A stretch of 64,000 nt of DNA from Asticcacaulis endophyticus (GTDB lineage: Bacteria > Pseudomonadota > Alphaproteobacteria > Caulobacterales > Caulobacteraceae). The stretch is taken from NCBI RefSeq assembly GCF_014652575.1, contig NZ_BMZB01000004.1, forward strand, positions 248,001 to 312,000, written 5' to 3'. A program made the translations under genes and the position numbers. Under the pieces are notes generated by a model. It was not told the DNA's origin. It made no database searches and saw only the letters and a list, made by a program, of their open reading frames with translations. Position 1 is the first letter of the stretch. Each line of letters starts with the position of its first letter. Shown piece by piece: positions 21,297 through 30,706 of the stretch.

Positions 21297-22934
21297 CTAT
21301 TTCTTATCGTCGATATTGCCGCGGAACGCATCGGCCGGAGACGACAGATCGGTGTCTTCGGTGATGTCGATGCCCTTAGACAGCTTCGAGTGCCAGAAGC
21401 CGTAAGCGGCATAGATGATCGCGCCGACAATGGCGTAGCACACCAGAATGGTCAGCGGCAGAGTGTTGCCCTTCATGGCATGGTCAATCATGGGCGAGAA
21501 GTTCTGCCAAGCCAGGAACAGACAGGACAGGATGCCTAAGACCGCCGTAAAAATCCCGCCAGGTACGCGGAAGGGACGCTCCATTTCGGGGTGCTTGATG
21601 CGCAGATAGATCACCGACAAACACACGATCGAGAAGGCAACCGCAGTCCCCAGCGAGACTAGATCACCCAGAAGGCTGATCGGCAGGAACGAGGCGGCCA
21701 CCGCAACCATGATCCCCAGCAGTATGGTGCCGAGCCAGGGGGTGCGGAACTTATCGTGGATTTTCGAGAATACGGCGGGCAACAGGCCGTCACGCGACAT
21801 GGTGTAAAAGATGCGGGTCTGGCCAAAGCACAGCACCAACATAACGGATGAGAGACCTGCAACCGCACCGACCTTGATCAGCAGGCTGATGGCGTTCATC
21901 TGGCCGCTTTCGACGAACGGCCACGGGAAGTTGGCCCAGGTCAGCGCCATGCGGTCGATAGCCACCGCGATGGGGGCGGGGCTGGCCAGTTCCAGATAGG
22001 GGACAACGCCGGTCATGACGGCCGCCACCGCCATATAGATGACCGTACAGATGACCAGTGCGCCCAGAATACCGACGGGTACGTCACGGCTTGGGTTCTT
22101 GGCTTCGGCCGCAGCCGTTGAGACGGCTTCGAAACCGACATAGGCGAAGAAGATGATAGCGGCACCGCGGAAAATACCACCTACGCCAAACTCACCCGGA
22201 TTGCCGGTGGCGGGCGGAATGAAAGGATGCCAGTTGTCGGGGTTGATATAGGTTACGCCGACCGCGATAAAGGTCAGCAGCACGATGATCTTCAATACCA
22301 CAATGAAGTTGTTGACGTTGGCCGATTCGCTGACGCCCAGAACCAGCAGGCAGGTCACGGCGGCAATGCCGATGGCGGCGATCAGGTTGAATGTGCCCGA
22401 CAGCATCATGGTTGTGTGACCACCATCATCGGTTACGGCGCGCACCAACGGGGTTGCCCACATGGTCGCCGGGTGGTCAGTCCCCCCCGCGAGCACCGGC
22501 AGATGCACCCCGAAATCGCCAAGCAAACTGACCACATAGCCTGACCAGCCGACCGCCACGGTAGAGGCGGCAATCCCGTATTCCAACACCAGCAGCCAGC
22601 CCATGATCCAGGCGAAGACTTCGCCCAGGGTTCCGTAGGCGTAGGTGTAGGCCGAACCCGATACCGGCATGGTTGACGCCAGTTCGGCATAACAAAGGCC
22701 GGCCAGCGCGCAGGCAATCCCTGCCACAACGAAGGATAACATGATCGCCGGACCGGCATTGGCCGACGCCACCTGACCGGTAAGAACGAAAATGCCGGCG
22801 CCAATAATGGCGCCGACACCGAGCGACATCAGATTAATCGGCCCAAGCGTGCGCTTGAGCGGACTTTTGGCCGCTTCTTTTTGGATATTGGCAATCGACT
22901 TTTTCTGGAACAGCCGACCAAGGTTGTTGGACAT
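21297..22934 (-). CDS. APC-superfamily amino-acid permease
   Basis: 545 residues with about 12-13 hydrophobic helices. The first helix carries GVGAIIGAGIFVLTG (about 39-53), the backbone-carboxylate-binding motif of APC amino-acid transporters, and the second reads PAIMLSFVVAGIACALAGLCYAEL, typical of the cationic amino-acid transporter (YfnA/CAT) branch. Substrate specificity cannot be read from the sequence. A cytosolic tail of about 30 polar residues ends the protein. Single-gene transcript with its own terminator; divergent from hrpB across 186 bases. Confidence 0.92.
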   Translation of the reverse strand: MSNNLGRLFQKKSIANIQKEAAKSPLKRTLGPINLMSLGVGAIIGAGIFVLTGQVASANAGPAIMLSFVVAGIACALAGLCYAELASTMPVSGSAYTYAYGTLGEVFAWIMGWLLVLEYGIAASTVAVGWSGYVVSLLGDFGVHLPVLAGGTDHPATMWATPLVRAVTDDGGHTTMMLSGTFNLIAAIGIAAVTCLLVLGVSESANVNNFIVVLKIIVLLTFIAVGVTYINPDNWHPFIPPATGNPGEFGVGGIFRGAAIIFFAYVGFEAVSTAAAEAKNPSRDVPVGILGALVICTVIYMAVAAVMTGVVPYLELASPAPIAVAIDRMALTWANFPWPFVESGQMNAISLLIKVGAVAGLSSVMLVLCFGQTRIFYTMSRDGLLPAVFSKIHDKFRTPWLGTILLGIMVAVAASFLPISLLGDLVSLGTAVAFSIVCLSVIYLRIKHPEMERPFRVPGGIFTAVLGILSCLFLAWQNFSPMIDHAMKGNTLPLTILVCYAIVGAIIYAAYGFWHSKLSKGIDITEDTDLSSPADAFRGNIDDKK

Positions 22935-23120
22935 GAGACCCCTCGCATGGTGCCGCCATTTTCACTCGCGGCATAAAACGCTAAAGGCATGACGTTAATG
23001 TCACATTTTCAACTAAGCAACAGCTATTTGCGGGAAGATTTCACCAGCTAACAGCCAAGTTTAATGAGAAATTAGCCTGCGCGTGACATTTGGCGGAAAA
23101 TTCTGCTAGGGAGGCGAATT

Positions 23121-25589
23121 ATGTTGCCTGTCGAAGAGATATATTCGCCGCTTAAGGCGTATCTGCAAACCCGGACCACGGCCCTGATTATCGCGCCGCC
23201 GGGGGCAGGTAAGACGACGGGGATACCTCTGGCCTTGCTGGATGAAGAGTGGCTTAAGGGCCAGACCCTGATTCTGCTGGAGCCGCGGCGGCTGGCGGCG
23301 CGGGCAGCGGCGGCGCGAATGGCAGAAACCCTGGGCGAATCTGTCGGGGAAACCGTGGGGTTTCGGGTGCGCGGTGAAAGCCGGATTGGCCCTAAGACCC
23401 GCATTGAAGTCGTCACCGAAGGCATATTTTCACGCCGCATCGTCGATGATCCGGCGCTTGAGGGGGTGGGCGGCGTCATCTTCGATGAGTTTCATGAGCG
23501 CAGTCTGGATGCCGATCTGGGGCTGGCCTTTGCGCGCGATAGCCAGACGCTTTTACGGGATGATCTAAGGCTTCTTGTCATGTCGGCAACACTGGATGGG
23601 CAGCGGGTAGCTGAGGTACTGTCTGATGCCCAAACCTTTCATTCCGAAGGTCGCGCCTATCCGGTCACGACCCACTATCTGGGCCGGGATCAAGGCCAGA
23701 GACTGGAAGATGATATCGCCCGCCATATCTTAAGGTTACAATCTAAGCTTACGCCCGAACAGGCTGAAACTTTGCTGGTTTTTCTGCCAGGTCAGGGTGA
23801 GATTCACCGCGTCGCCAGCCGGTTGGAAGAAGGCGGGCTGCATAGTCATATCGAGCTTTGCAAACTCTATGGCGCGATGGATATCCGCGATCAGTCTGCC
23901 GTTTTACGCAAAAACACACCGGGGCGGCCGAAGATCGTATTGGCGACCGCCATTGCTGAAACATCCCTGACGCTGGACCGGGTGACTATGGTGATCGATA
24001 GTGGTGTATCGCGACTGGGGCGTTATGATCCGGCGCGTGGGACGATGCGGTTCGTGACCGAACGGGTGACCAAGGCGTCTGCCGATCAGCGTCGCGGTCG
24101 TGCGGGCCGGACACAGGCCGGGGACTGTTACCGGTTGTGGGATAAAGAGCAGGATTTGTCGTTAATACCGTTTGCGCGACCGGAAATTCTGGAAACTGAT
24201 CTGTCACGGCTGGTGCTGGATCTGCGCATGTGGGGCGCACGCTCGACCGAGGGTTTGAGCCTGCTCGATCATCCCCCTGAAGGCGCCATGGCTGAGGCGA
24301 CACGGTTGCTGCAGGCCTTGGGCGCGCTGGATGACAAGGGCGATCTGACGACACATGGGCGTTTGATGTCGCAGCTACCGATGTCGCCACGTCTGGCCAA
24401 TATGCTGCTGCATGCGGCTAAGGAAGGGCATGCGAGCAGAGGTGCGGCCCTGGCCGCTCTGCTGTCGGAGAATGGCTTAGGCGGGAAATCGACCGATCTG
24501 GAAACCCGGCTTGAGGGCTTAAGCCGTGACAAGACACCCAAAGCGGTTCAGGCGCGTAGTCTGGCGCAGAACTGGACACGTCTGGCAGATAGTTTGATTA
24601 AAAAAGAAATTAAACAAACGGATGTCCGTAAAAACTCAGCCTATCTGTTAGCTGAAGCCTTTCCCGAACGCATCGCCAAGGCGCGAGGTAAGGCGGGCGA
24701 ATTCGTCATGGCTAATGGCCGTGGTGTCTATGTCGATGAAACCGATCCCTTAGCCAGATCGTCTTATCTGGCCGTCGGTGATCTGGGCGGCGGCAGTGCG
24801 CGTGATCGGATATTGCTGGGGGCGCCACTGACCGCCGATGAGATTATGCGTCTGTTCGCAGACCGGCTGGAAACGGCCGCGGTTATTGAGAAAAGCGCTG
24901 GCGGTAATTTCCGGGCTTTTGAGCAGGTGCGGTTGGGGCAGGTCGTGCTGTCCTCCAAACCTATGGAACGCGTCCCCACAGAATTATTAGTGAAAGTTCA
25001 AGCTGAGGAGATAAAATCTAAAGGACTGAAAGCGCTGAAATTTTCGGATCATGCGGAGAGTTTGCGTCAGCGCGTGCAGTTTTTGCGAAGTGATGATCCT
25101 GCGTGGCCGGATATGTCGGATGCGGCCTTGCTGCAAACCCTTGAGGACTGGCTTGGGCCCTATGCCGGCGGGCGACCGCTGCTTAATCTTACGGCGCATG
25201 ATGTCATGCAAGCGCTAACCAGTTTGCTCAGCTACGAACAGCAACGAACTCTCGATGCGCTGGCACCCGAAAGCCTGCGCCTGCCGACAGGCAACGGGGC
25301 GCGCATCGATTATGGTGCCGAAGGCGGCCCGCGGGTTGAAGCGCGGGTGACGGAGTTTTATGGCACGGCCCGTCATCCGACGGTTGGCGTCAACAAAACG
25401 CCCCTGACCCTTGCCCTGTTGTCGCCAGCCCATCGCCCCATCCAGATTACCAAGGATATCGTTGGTTTCTGGGACGGCTCCTGGCCGGAGGTGCGCACTG
25501 AAATGAAAGGACGCTACCCCCGTCACGTCTGGCCCGAAGACCCAAAATCGGCACAGGCGACCGCACGGGCTAAACCGCGTGGTACTTAA
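23121..25589 (+). CDS. hrpB: ATP-dependent RNA helicase HrpB
   Basis: DEAH-box RNA helicase, 822 residues. Walker A APPGAGKTT is at about 25-33, the DEFH box at 122-125 (DEFHERS), SAT follows near 155, and motif VI reads QRRGRAGRTQAGDCYRL near 325-340. The C-terminal HrpB-specific domain ends with the conserved GFWDGSWPEVRTEMKGRYPRHVWPEDP-like block. HrpB acts on RNA or ribonucleoproteins; its exact target in alphaproteobacteria is not known. The stop codon overlaps the convergent trmH-family stop (TTAA at 25586-25589). Confidence 0.95.
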   Translation: MLPVEEIYSPLKAYLQTRTTALIIAPPGAGKTTGIPLALLDEEWLKGQTLILLEPRRLAARAAAARMAETLGESVGETVGFRVRGESRIGPKTRIEVVTEGIFSRRIVDDPALEGVGGVIFDEFHERSLDADLGLAFARDSQTLLRDDLRLLVMSATLDGQRVAEVLSDAQTFHSEGRAYPVTTHYLGRDQGQRLEDDIARHILRLQSKLTPEQAETLLVFLPGQGEIHRVASRLEEGGLHSHIELCKLYGAMDIRDQSAVLRKNTPGRPKIVLATAIAETSLTLDRVTMVIDSGVSRLGRYDPARGTMRFVTERVTKASADQRRGRAGRTQAGDCYRLWDKEQDLSLIPFARPEILETDLSRLVLDLRMWGARSTEGLSLLDHPPEGAMAEATRLLQALGALDDKGDLTTHGRLMSQLPMSPRLANMLLHAAKEGHASRGAALAALLSENGLGGKSTDLETRLEGLSRDKTPKAVQARSLAQNWTRLADSLIKKEIKQTDVRKNSAYLLAEAFPERIAKARGKAGEFVMANGRGVYVDETDPLARSSYLAVGDLGGGSARDRILLGAPLTADEIMRLFADRLETAAVIEKSAGGNFRAFEQVRLGQVVLSSKPMERVPTELLVKVQAEEIKSKGLKALKFSDHAESLRQRVQFLRSDDPAWPDMSDAALLQTLEDWLGPYAGGRPLLNLTAHDVMQALTSLLSYEQQRTLDALAPESLRLPTGNGARIDYGAEGGPRVEARVTEFYGTARHPTVGVNKTPLTLALLSPAHRPIQITKDIVGFWDGSWPEVRTEMKGRYPRHVWPEDPKSAQATARAKPRGT

Positions 25590-26377
25590 ACTTCGGTGGC
25601 CGCATAGATCATAATGCCGGTCGCCACTGATAAATTAAGGCTGTCGGCGCGGCCACGCATCGGGATCTTGACATGGGTGTCGCAGATGGCGGCAACTTCT
25701 GGGCTGAGACCGGACTGTTCAGTGCCCATGAGGATCAGGGTCGGCCGCTGATAGGGGGCGGAACGATGATCGTGGGTGGCGGTCAGCAGGGTGCCCACGA
25801 TCGATCCCGTCCAGCGCGCACGATCAGCTATAAATTCGGCTTGAGTACATTTGACAATTGGCAAGGCAAAGATTGAGCCCATAGTGGCGCGCACCGTTTC
25901 GACTGAAAACGGGTCAACACAATCACCTATGAGAATCACCCCGCCAATACCTGCGGCATCAGCCGTGCGGATAATGGTGCCGAGATTGCCGGGGTCGCGA
26001 ACCTGCTCAAGCGCCACCCAAACGTCGTTGTCCTTGGGGTTGATATCACTAAGAGTTTTGATCTGTTGTGCGAAGACCGCAATAACCATTTGCGGGTTAT
26101 CCTTGCGGGATATTTTTTCTAATATTTCGCGGGTGACTTCAAGAACCTGACCACGCGCTTTAAGCGTCTGGTCAATGGCACGGGTCAGAAGCGGATGGCG
26201 GTCAGCGTCTTTGCCATAGACCAGAATTTGCGGTGAGAAACCCTGATCGAGCGCATCAATAATTATCTTCAAACCTTCGGCCAGGAACTGCTGCGTTTCC
26301 TCACGCGTTTTGCGCATATGCAGGGCGCGGATATCTTTTATGGTTTGGTTGGTAAGCGAAGTAATCTCTTTTATCAT
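25586..26377 (-). CDS. SpoU/TrmH-family RNA 2'-O-methyltransferase
   Basis: 263 residues. The N-terminal substrate domain (SpoU_sub_bind, about 1-90) contains FLAEGLKIIIDAL; the SPOUT domain carries motif 1 EQVRDPGNLGTIIRTADAAG (about 134-153), motif 2 LILMGTEQSGLS and motif 3 IPMRGRADSLNLSVA, which form the knot that binds SAM. It probably methylates a ribose in rRNA or tRNA. It is four bases downstream of another RNA methyltransferase-like gene, forming a two-gene unit, and its last bases overlap hrpB. Confidence 0.9.
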   Translation of the reverse strand: MIKEITSLTNQTIKDIRALHMRKTREETQQFLAEGLKIIIDALDQGFSPQILVYGKDADRHPLLTRAIDQTLKARGQVLEVTREILEKISRKDNPQMVIAVFAQQIKTLSDINPKDNDVWVALEQVRDPGNLGTIIRTADAAGIGGVILIGDCVDPFSVETVRATMGSIFALPIVKCTQAEFIADRARWTGSIVGTLLTATHDHRSAPYQRPTLILMGTEQSGLSPEVAAICDTHVKIPMRGRADSLNLSVATGIMIYAATEV

Positions 26378-26381
26378 GGCC

Positions 26382-27320
26382 TTACGCCTTATCCTTCATC
26401 CAGCGTGCAAAGAAGGAAAGTCCGATTTCGCGTGGGGGCACAAGGCTTAAAGCCATACCTTTGGGGGCTTTATCCTGCTCAACCAGGGTGAGTTCGCCGT
26501 AGTCGATCCGTCCACCCTTATCAGGGCCGACCGCTTCGGCCAGAAGGTGGGCCAGCGCCGGGCCAGAGACTCGCGCAGCATAGGCATTGAGCAGCAGAAA
26601 GGCTGCGTCATCCGACAAAAGCTGCGCGCACAGATCAATCAGTTCCGGCAGGTCTTCAAACAACCGCCAGACTTCGCCCGTCGGGCCGCGGCCGTATTTG
26701 GGGGGATCGAGAATGATGCCTTCGTATTTTGAGCCACGCTTGACTTCGCGCTGCACATATTTGCGGGCGTCTTCGCAGATCCAGCGAATGGGGGCCTGTT
26801 CCATGCCTGACAGGGTCGCGTTCTCCCGTGCCCAACCTACGGATTTTTTTGACGCATCGACGTGGGTGACTTTAGCACCCGCCGCAGCACAGGCCAGCGA
26901 GGCGACGCCGGTGTAACCGAACAGGTTCAATATATGCGGTGTTCTTCCCGCTGCGACGCGCTGTTCAATGCACTTGGTTTGCCACGTCCAGTTGGCGGCC
27001 TGCTCAGGGAAAAACGCCAGATGGCGGAACGAGGTGAAGCGGCCATAAAGCTTGACCTGATTCCAACCCAGCGCCCATTGATCGGCGGGTTTGCGGCTGA
27101 ATTGCCAGCGACCGTCATCATCCTCGTCCGTAGGGTCGAAAATGGCGTCAGCCTTGTCCCACAATGCCGGATATTTAGGCGTCCACCAGCACTGAGGCTC
27201 CGGGCGGATAACCATGTAGTCGCCGTAGCGTTCCAGCTTTTTACCATTACCTGAGTCGATAAGGGCGTAGTCGGACCAGGCCAGCGTGCGCAGTTGAATG
27301 GGGTGATCAGCTATCATCAT
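26382..27320 (-). CDS. Class I SAM-dependent rRNA methyltransferase (RlmI/RlmK-like core)
   Basis: 312 residues. The SAM-binding segment is LNLFGYTGVASLACAAAGA (about 131-149), followed by VDASKKSVGWA and the catalytic-type motif ILDPPKYGRG (about 204-213). This layout is that of the RlmI/RlmK (m5C/m7G 23S rRNA) methyltransferase core, but the N-terminal PUA domain of RlmI is absent and replaced by a different beta-rich region. Target base not determinable. It is transcribed ahead of the TrmH-family gene with a four-base gap; an ATG one codon in (27317) is an equal start. Confidence 0.82.
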   Translation of the reverse strand: MMIADHPIQLRTLAWSDYALIDSGNGKKLERYGDYMVIRPEPQCWWTPKYPALWDKADAIFDPTDEDDDGRWQFSRKPADQWALGWNQVKLYGRFTSFRHLAFFPEQAANWTWQTKCIEQRVAAGRTPHILNLFGYTGVASLACAAAGAKVTHVDASKKSVGWARENATLSGMEQAPIRWICEDARKYVQREVKRGSKYEGIILDPPKYGRGPTGEVWRLFEDLPELIDLCAQLLSDDAAFLLLNAYAARVSGPALAHLLAEAVGPDKGGRIDYGELTLVEQDKAPKGMALSLVPPREIGLSFFARWMKDKA

Positions 27321-27363
27321 GGCCGCTGATTAGCGCATCAGGCGCCGTTGCACCAGAGGTTAG

Positions 27364-28824
27364 CTAACTGATGGCCGCAGGTTTATGATCGGTTTTGTCC
27401 CAGTGAAAAGGCTTGACGATAAGTTGATAAATCGCATGGGCGGCGCTGATCGATTGCAGGCTCCAGTAAGCGGGGGCTGAGAGCACATCCTTGAGGCCAA
27501 AAGGCACACCGGCTCTGCGCGCGCCCTGATATAGCGCCAGCATCCCGCTCAAGGTGCCAAACAGCAGTAATCCGGCGTCCCTGTAGGCCATGGGGGTGAA
27601 TTGACCCGATAGGGCTTGCAGCATCAGACCTGACAGCACAAAGCAGGTAAACGGCGCGTAACAAAGGGCCGCCAGTGTACTCAAACCCACCCCTAAAATC
27701 ATGCTGATCCAGACCTTAAGACGCAGAGCCGTGTTTAGGCGACTATGGACGATCAGGGTTTGCATATAGCCTTTGATCCAGCGAGTTCGTTGCGGTATCC
27801 AGGTGTAGATATTCGATGGCGGCGTCTCGATGGTCGGTGCTTTGAGCATAGTGCTGGTATAGCCATATTGCGCCAGCCTTAAACCCAGATCGGCATCTTC
27901 GGTGACATTATAAGCATCCCACGCACCAATCGATTTTAGCACTTTGGTGCGGAAATGATTGCTGGTGCCCCCCAGCGGAAACGGCAGTTTGAGGCGACAG
28001 AACGCGGGTAGCAGGACATCAAACTGCACCGCATATTCGGCGGCGAACTGCCGCGCAATAAATCCATCGCCACCAAGGGGGCGCAAAGGCGCCTGAAGGC
28101 AAGCCAACGACATATCGCCGGTCTGTTGCGCCCTGGCAAAGGTGCGGGCGGCTTCGATCAGTTGGTCTGGCGCGGGCCTGTCTTCGGCATCATAGATAAC
28201 CACCAGATCGCCTTGAGCCCGCGCCAAGGCATAATTTAGCGCTCTGGGTTTGGTGCGGGGTGTGCCCGGCGGGACCAGAACGATGTGCATATAATCGGGT
28301 AAGTCCTGCGCCTTGAAGGCCGCGATGGTCTCAAAATCATCGGCTTCGAGGGCATAAAGAACTTCAAGGTTTTCACGCGGGTAATCGAGTTGGCTCAGAG
28401 CCTTAACCAACTGCGATGTAATGGCGGCTTCGCGATAGAGCGCCACAATAACGCTGTAGCGCGGCAGGTTTTCGTTGGACGCTTCCAGAAATGTATCGGG
28501 CACGGCTTCGCGTTTTGGCGTCAGTGTGGCCAGAAAGCGCAAGCCCGCGCCGGTTGAAAAGCTCAGCCAGAAAAACCAGTATATACCGGCCATTAGCCCT
28601 GACATGGCATGGGTTGCGACCCAGACGAGGCTGATGACCGCCAGCAGTATCAGAAAGATTTGCACCGGCGACGGACCACTGCGGGCCGAAAAAGCCTCTG
28701 GTAGTGCCGCCAGGGGTGTTGCTTCCGGCCTGCGCCTGAGTATGCGCCGTATGACCGGCAAGGTTTCGCGCACAGGCATGTAGCCTTTGAGCCATTTTTG
28801 CTTGAAAGCTTCCGCCCCCACCAT
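27364..28824 (-). CDS. Membrane glycosyltransferase, family 2
   Basis: 486 residues with two transmembrane helices near 55-95, a cytosolic GT-A domain, and three or four C-terminal helices. Catalytic landmarks are VIYDAEDRP (DxD-type, nucleotide-sugar binding), TEDADLGLRLA (base) and QRTRWIKGY (QxxRW), the set of processive GT2 enzymes such as cellulose- or curdlan-type synthases. Product unknown. The frame opens at 28863, but a GGGGGT site before the ATG at 28824 favours the shorter form. It is divergent from the ABC importer genes and has no polysaccharide cluster around it. Confidence 0.85.
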   Translation of the reverse strand: MVGAEAFKQKWLKGYMPVRETLPVIRRILRRRPEATPLAALPEAFSARSGPSPVQIFLILLAVISLVWVATHAMSGLMAGIYWFFWLSFSTGAGLRFLATLTPKREAVPDTFLEASNENLPRYSVIVALYREAAITSQLVKALSQLDYPRENLEVLYALEADDFETIAAFKAQDLPDYMHIVLVPPGTPRTKPRALNYALARAQGDLVVIYDAEDRPAPDQLIEAARTFARAQQTGDMSLACLQAPLRPLGGDGFIARQFAAEYAVQFDVLLPAFCRLKLPFPLGGTSNHFRTKVLKSIGAWDAYNVTEDADLGLRLAQYGYTSTMLKAPTIETPPSNIYTWIPQRTRWIKGYMQTLIVHSRLNTALRLKVWISMILGVGLSTLAALCYAPFTCFVLSGLMLQALSGQFTPMAYRDAGLLLFGTLSGMLALYQGARRAGVPFGLKDVLSAPAYWSLQSISAAHAIYQLIVKPFHWDKTDHKPAAIS

Positions 28825-28888
28825 GTTATACCCCCGACGCTGGCATTTTGCGCTGCGCAACATGATTAATAAACGGTAAATTCAACCT

Positions 28889-29716
28889 ATGGGCAACTTA
28901 TCGAAGGTGGTATCGCGTCTTAAGGGATTCAATTTATGGTTGCTATTGGGGCCGATTCTGGTTTTTGCGCCTTTGGCTAATGCCGGAACGCGTCAGGGTA
29001 TTGTGTCTCTGGATATGTGTGCCGATCAGTATGCTTTGGCCTTGCTGCCACAGGATGAGATCGCCGGTTTGTCCTTGCGGGCGCAGCATCCGGACTCGTT
29101 TTACCGTCTGCGGGCTGTGGCGTTTCCCCGCCGCCGCGCCAGCCTTGAGACTGTGCTGGCACTGCGGCCGCGGGCGGTGCTCAGAACCTGGGGCGGCGAT
29201 GCGCGCTTATTATCTGGCCTCAAGGCACATGGGATTGAGGTCATTCAAATCAGCGATCCGGCTGACATTCCGGCGGCACGCGCAGAGCTTTTGCGTGTGG
29301 GGACTCTGCTGAGGCAGCCTCAACGGGCGTTGCACGAAGCGCGCCGTATGGATGAGGCGCTTAAGGCGATTTCAAAGCAGGGACGTGGTCGAGATGTGCT
29401 CTATTACACACCTTCCGGTTATACGGCGGGGCCGAAAACCTGGGTAGGGGAATTGCTGAAAACTATGAATTATAAGGTGCAGGCGGGGCAGGATTACTAT
29501 GCCTATCTGTCGCCCGAAGCTTTTCTGACCCTGACGCCGGATGTCTATGCGCTTGGTTTTTATGAGGATAAATACGCCATGCGGCGGGTTGCGGGTCGCC
29601 ATCCGCTGGTGCGCAAAAAAATAGCCGGGCAAGAAACGATCGTGCTGCCAAGTCCGGCCATTGCCTGTAATGCGTGGTATAGCGCTCAGGCCATGCAGGA
29701 GGGGGTGGGGTTATGA
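28889..29716 (+). CDS. BtuF-like periplasmic substrate-binding protein of an ABC importer
   Basis: 275 residues with a Sec signal peptide (basic start, hydrophobic GFNLWLLLGPILVFAPLANAG, cleavage near residue 33). The mature part has the class III binding-protein fold of vitamin B12 and siderophore carriers: RQGIVSLDMCADQYALALLP, LRPRAVLRTWGGDARLLSGLKAHGIEV and a C-terminal lobe. The unusual CADQ segment differs from typical BtuF. Its TGA overlaps the permease ATG (ATGA at 29713), so the three importer genes form one operon. B12 and ferric siderophore are both possible substrates. Confidence 0.85.
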   Translation: MGNLSKVVSRLKGFNLWLLLGPILVFAPLANAGTRQGIVSLDMCADQYALALLPQDEIAGLSLRAQHPDSFYRLRAVAFPRRRASLETVLALRPRAVLRTWGGDARLLSGLKAHGIEVIQISDPADIPAARAELLRVGTLLRQPQRALHEARRMDEALKAISKQGRGRDVLYYTPSGYTAGPKTWVGELLKTMNYKVQAGQDYYAYLSPEAFLTLTPDVYALGFYEDKYAMRRVAGRHPLVRKKIAGQETIVLPSPAIACNAWYSAQAMQEGVGL

Positions 29717-30702
29717 GAGTTAAGTCTTTATCCCTTGCAGGGGGGCTTTTGATCAGCGGCCTGGTGTTGATGGGCGCGCTGCTGATTGTGGGGGATGTCC
29801 CCTTAAGTGGTGCCGATTACATCGAGGCTATCACCCATCCTCAGTCGCTAAACGGGGAGATTGTGTGGGGCATAAGATTGCCGCGCAATCTGTGCGCCTG
29901 GGGTGTGGGGGCTATGCTGGGCGTAGCGGGGGCGGTGATGCAGGGGCTGCTGCGTAATCCGCTGGCCGAACCCGGTATATTGGGGGTGTCTTCCGGTGCC
30001 GGATTGGGGGCATCTGTGGCTATAGTGCTGGGGGTGGGGCTGGTCCCGTTTGCGGTTGAAGCCAGTGCTTTGCTGGTGTCCCTGATGATGTCGGCGGTGT
30101 TGATGGCGTTTGTGGCCCGGTTTCCGGATCGGCAGGCGCTTATCTTGTTAGGGGTTGGCATATCTAGCCTGTGCGGGGCGTTGATGGCGCTGGTGTTTAA
30201 CCTGTCGCCGTCACCGGTGACGACCACTGAAATTCTGGGCTGGCTGATGGGGTCGGTCGAGAACCGTAGCTGGCAGGATGCGGCTTTGTGCGTGGCCGGC
30301 CTGGCCGTTGCGGTGGGGCTTGTGCCGCGATTGCGTGCGGGCTTAAGGCTGCTGACATTGGGTGAGGAAACGGCCCAGAGCATGGGGGTGAATATCCGGC
30401 ATGTCACTTTGATTGGGGTTATCACCGCGTCTGTGCTGGCTGGTCTTTCGGTCGCAGTGGCCGGTATTATTGGGTTCGTCGGATTGGCTGCCCCGCATTT
30501 TGTCAGGGCCTTGGGGTTGCGTGATCCTTATGGTGTGATCTGGCCGTCGGGGCTGGCGGGTGGGGTGATGGTGCTGATGGCGGATGGTCTTATCAGGGTT
30601 ATGCCCGCCAGCGGCGATATTCGCTTAGGGGTTCTGACATCACTGATCGGGGCACCCTTGTTTGCGCTCATAGCGTACAAAAGTGCGAAGTCATGGGCAT
30701 AA
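29713..30702 (+). CDS. FecCD/BtuC-family ABC importer permease
   Basis: 329 residues, about ten transmembrane helices. It has the family landmarks RLPRNLCAWGVGAMLGVAGAVMQ-type (about residues 55-78), NPLAEPGILGVSSGAG (about 83-98) and the coupling helix region ending GFVGLAAPHFVR (about 256-267). It forms the inner-membrane channel as a homodimer. Coupled to the binding protein upstream by ATGA; the ATPase follows four bases after its stop. Confidence 0.93.
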   Translation: MRVKSLSLAGGLLISGLVLMGALLIVGDVPLSGADYIEAITHPQSLNGEIVWGIRLPRNLCAWGVGAMLGVAGAVMQGLLRNPLAEPGILGVSSGAGLGASVAIVLGVGLVPFAVEASALLVSLMMSAVLMAFVARFPDRQALILLGVGISSLCGALMALVFNLSPSPVTTTEILGWLMGSVENRSWQDAALCVAGLAVAVGLVPRLRAGLRLLTLGEETAQSMGVNIRHVTLIGVITASVLAGLSVAVAGIIGFVGLAAPHFVRALGLRDPYGVIWPSGLAGGVMVLMADGLIRVMPASGDIRLGVLTSLIGAPLFALIAYKSAKSWA

Positions 30703-30706
30703 CAAT

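Noticed and set aside
28825-28888. Cobalamin riboswitch ahead of the BtuF-like gene
   Set aside because: The gap is only 64 bases, too short for the element, and no B12-box-like sequence was seen.
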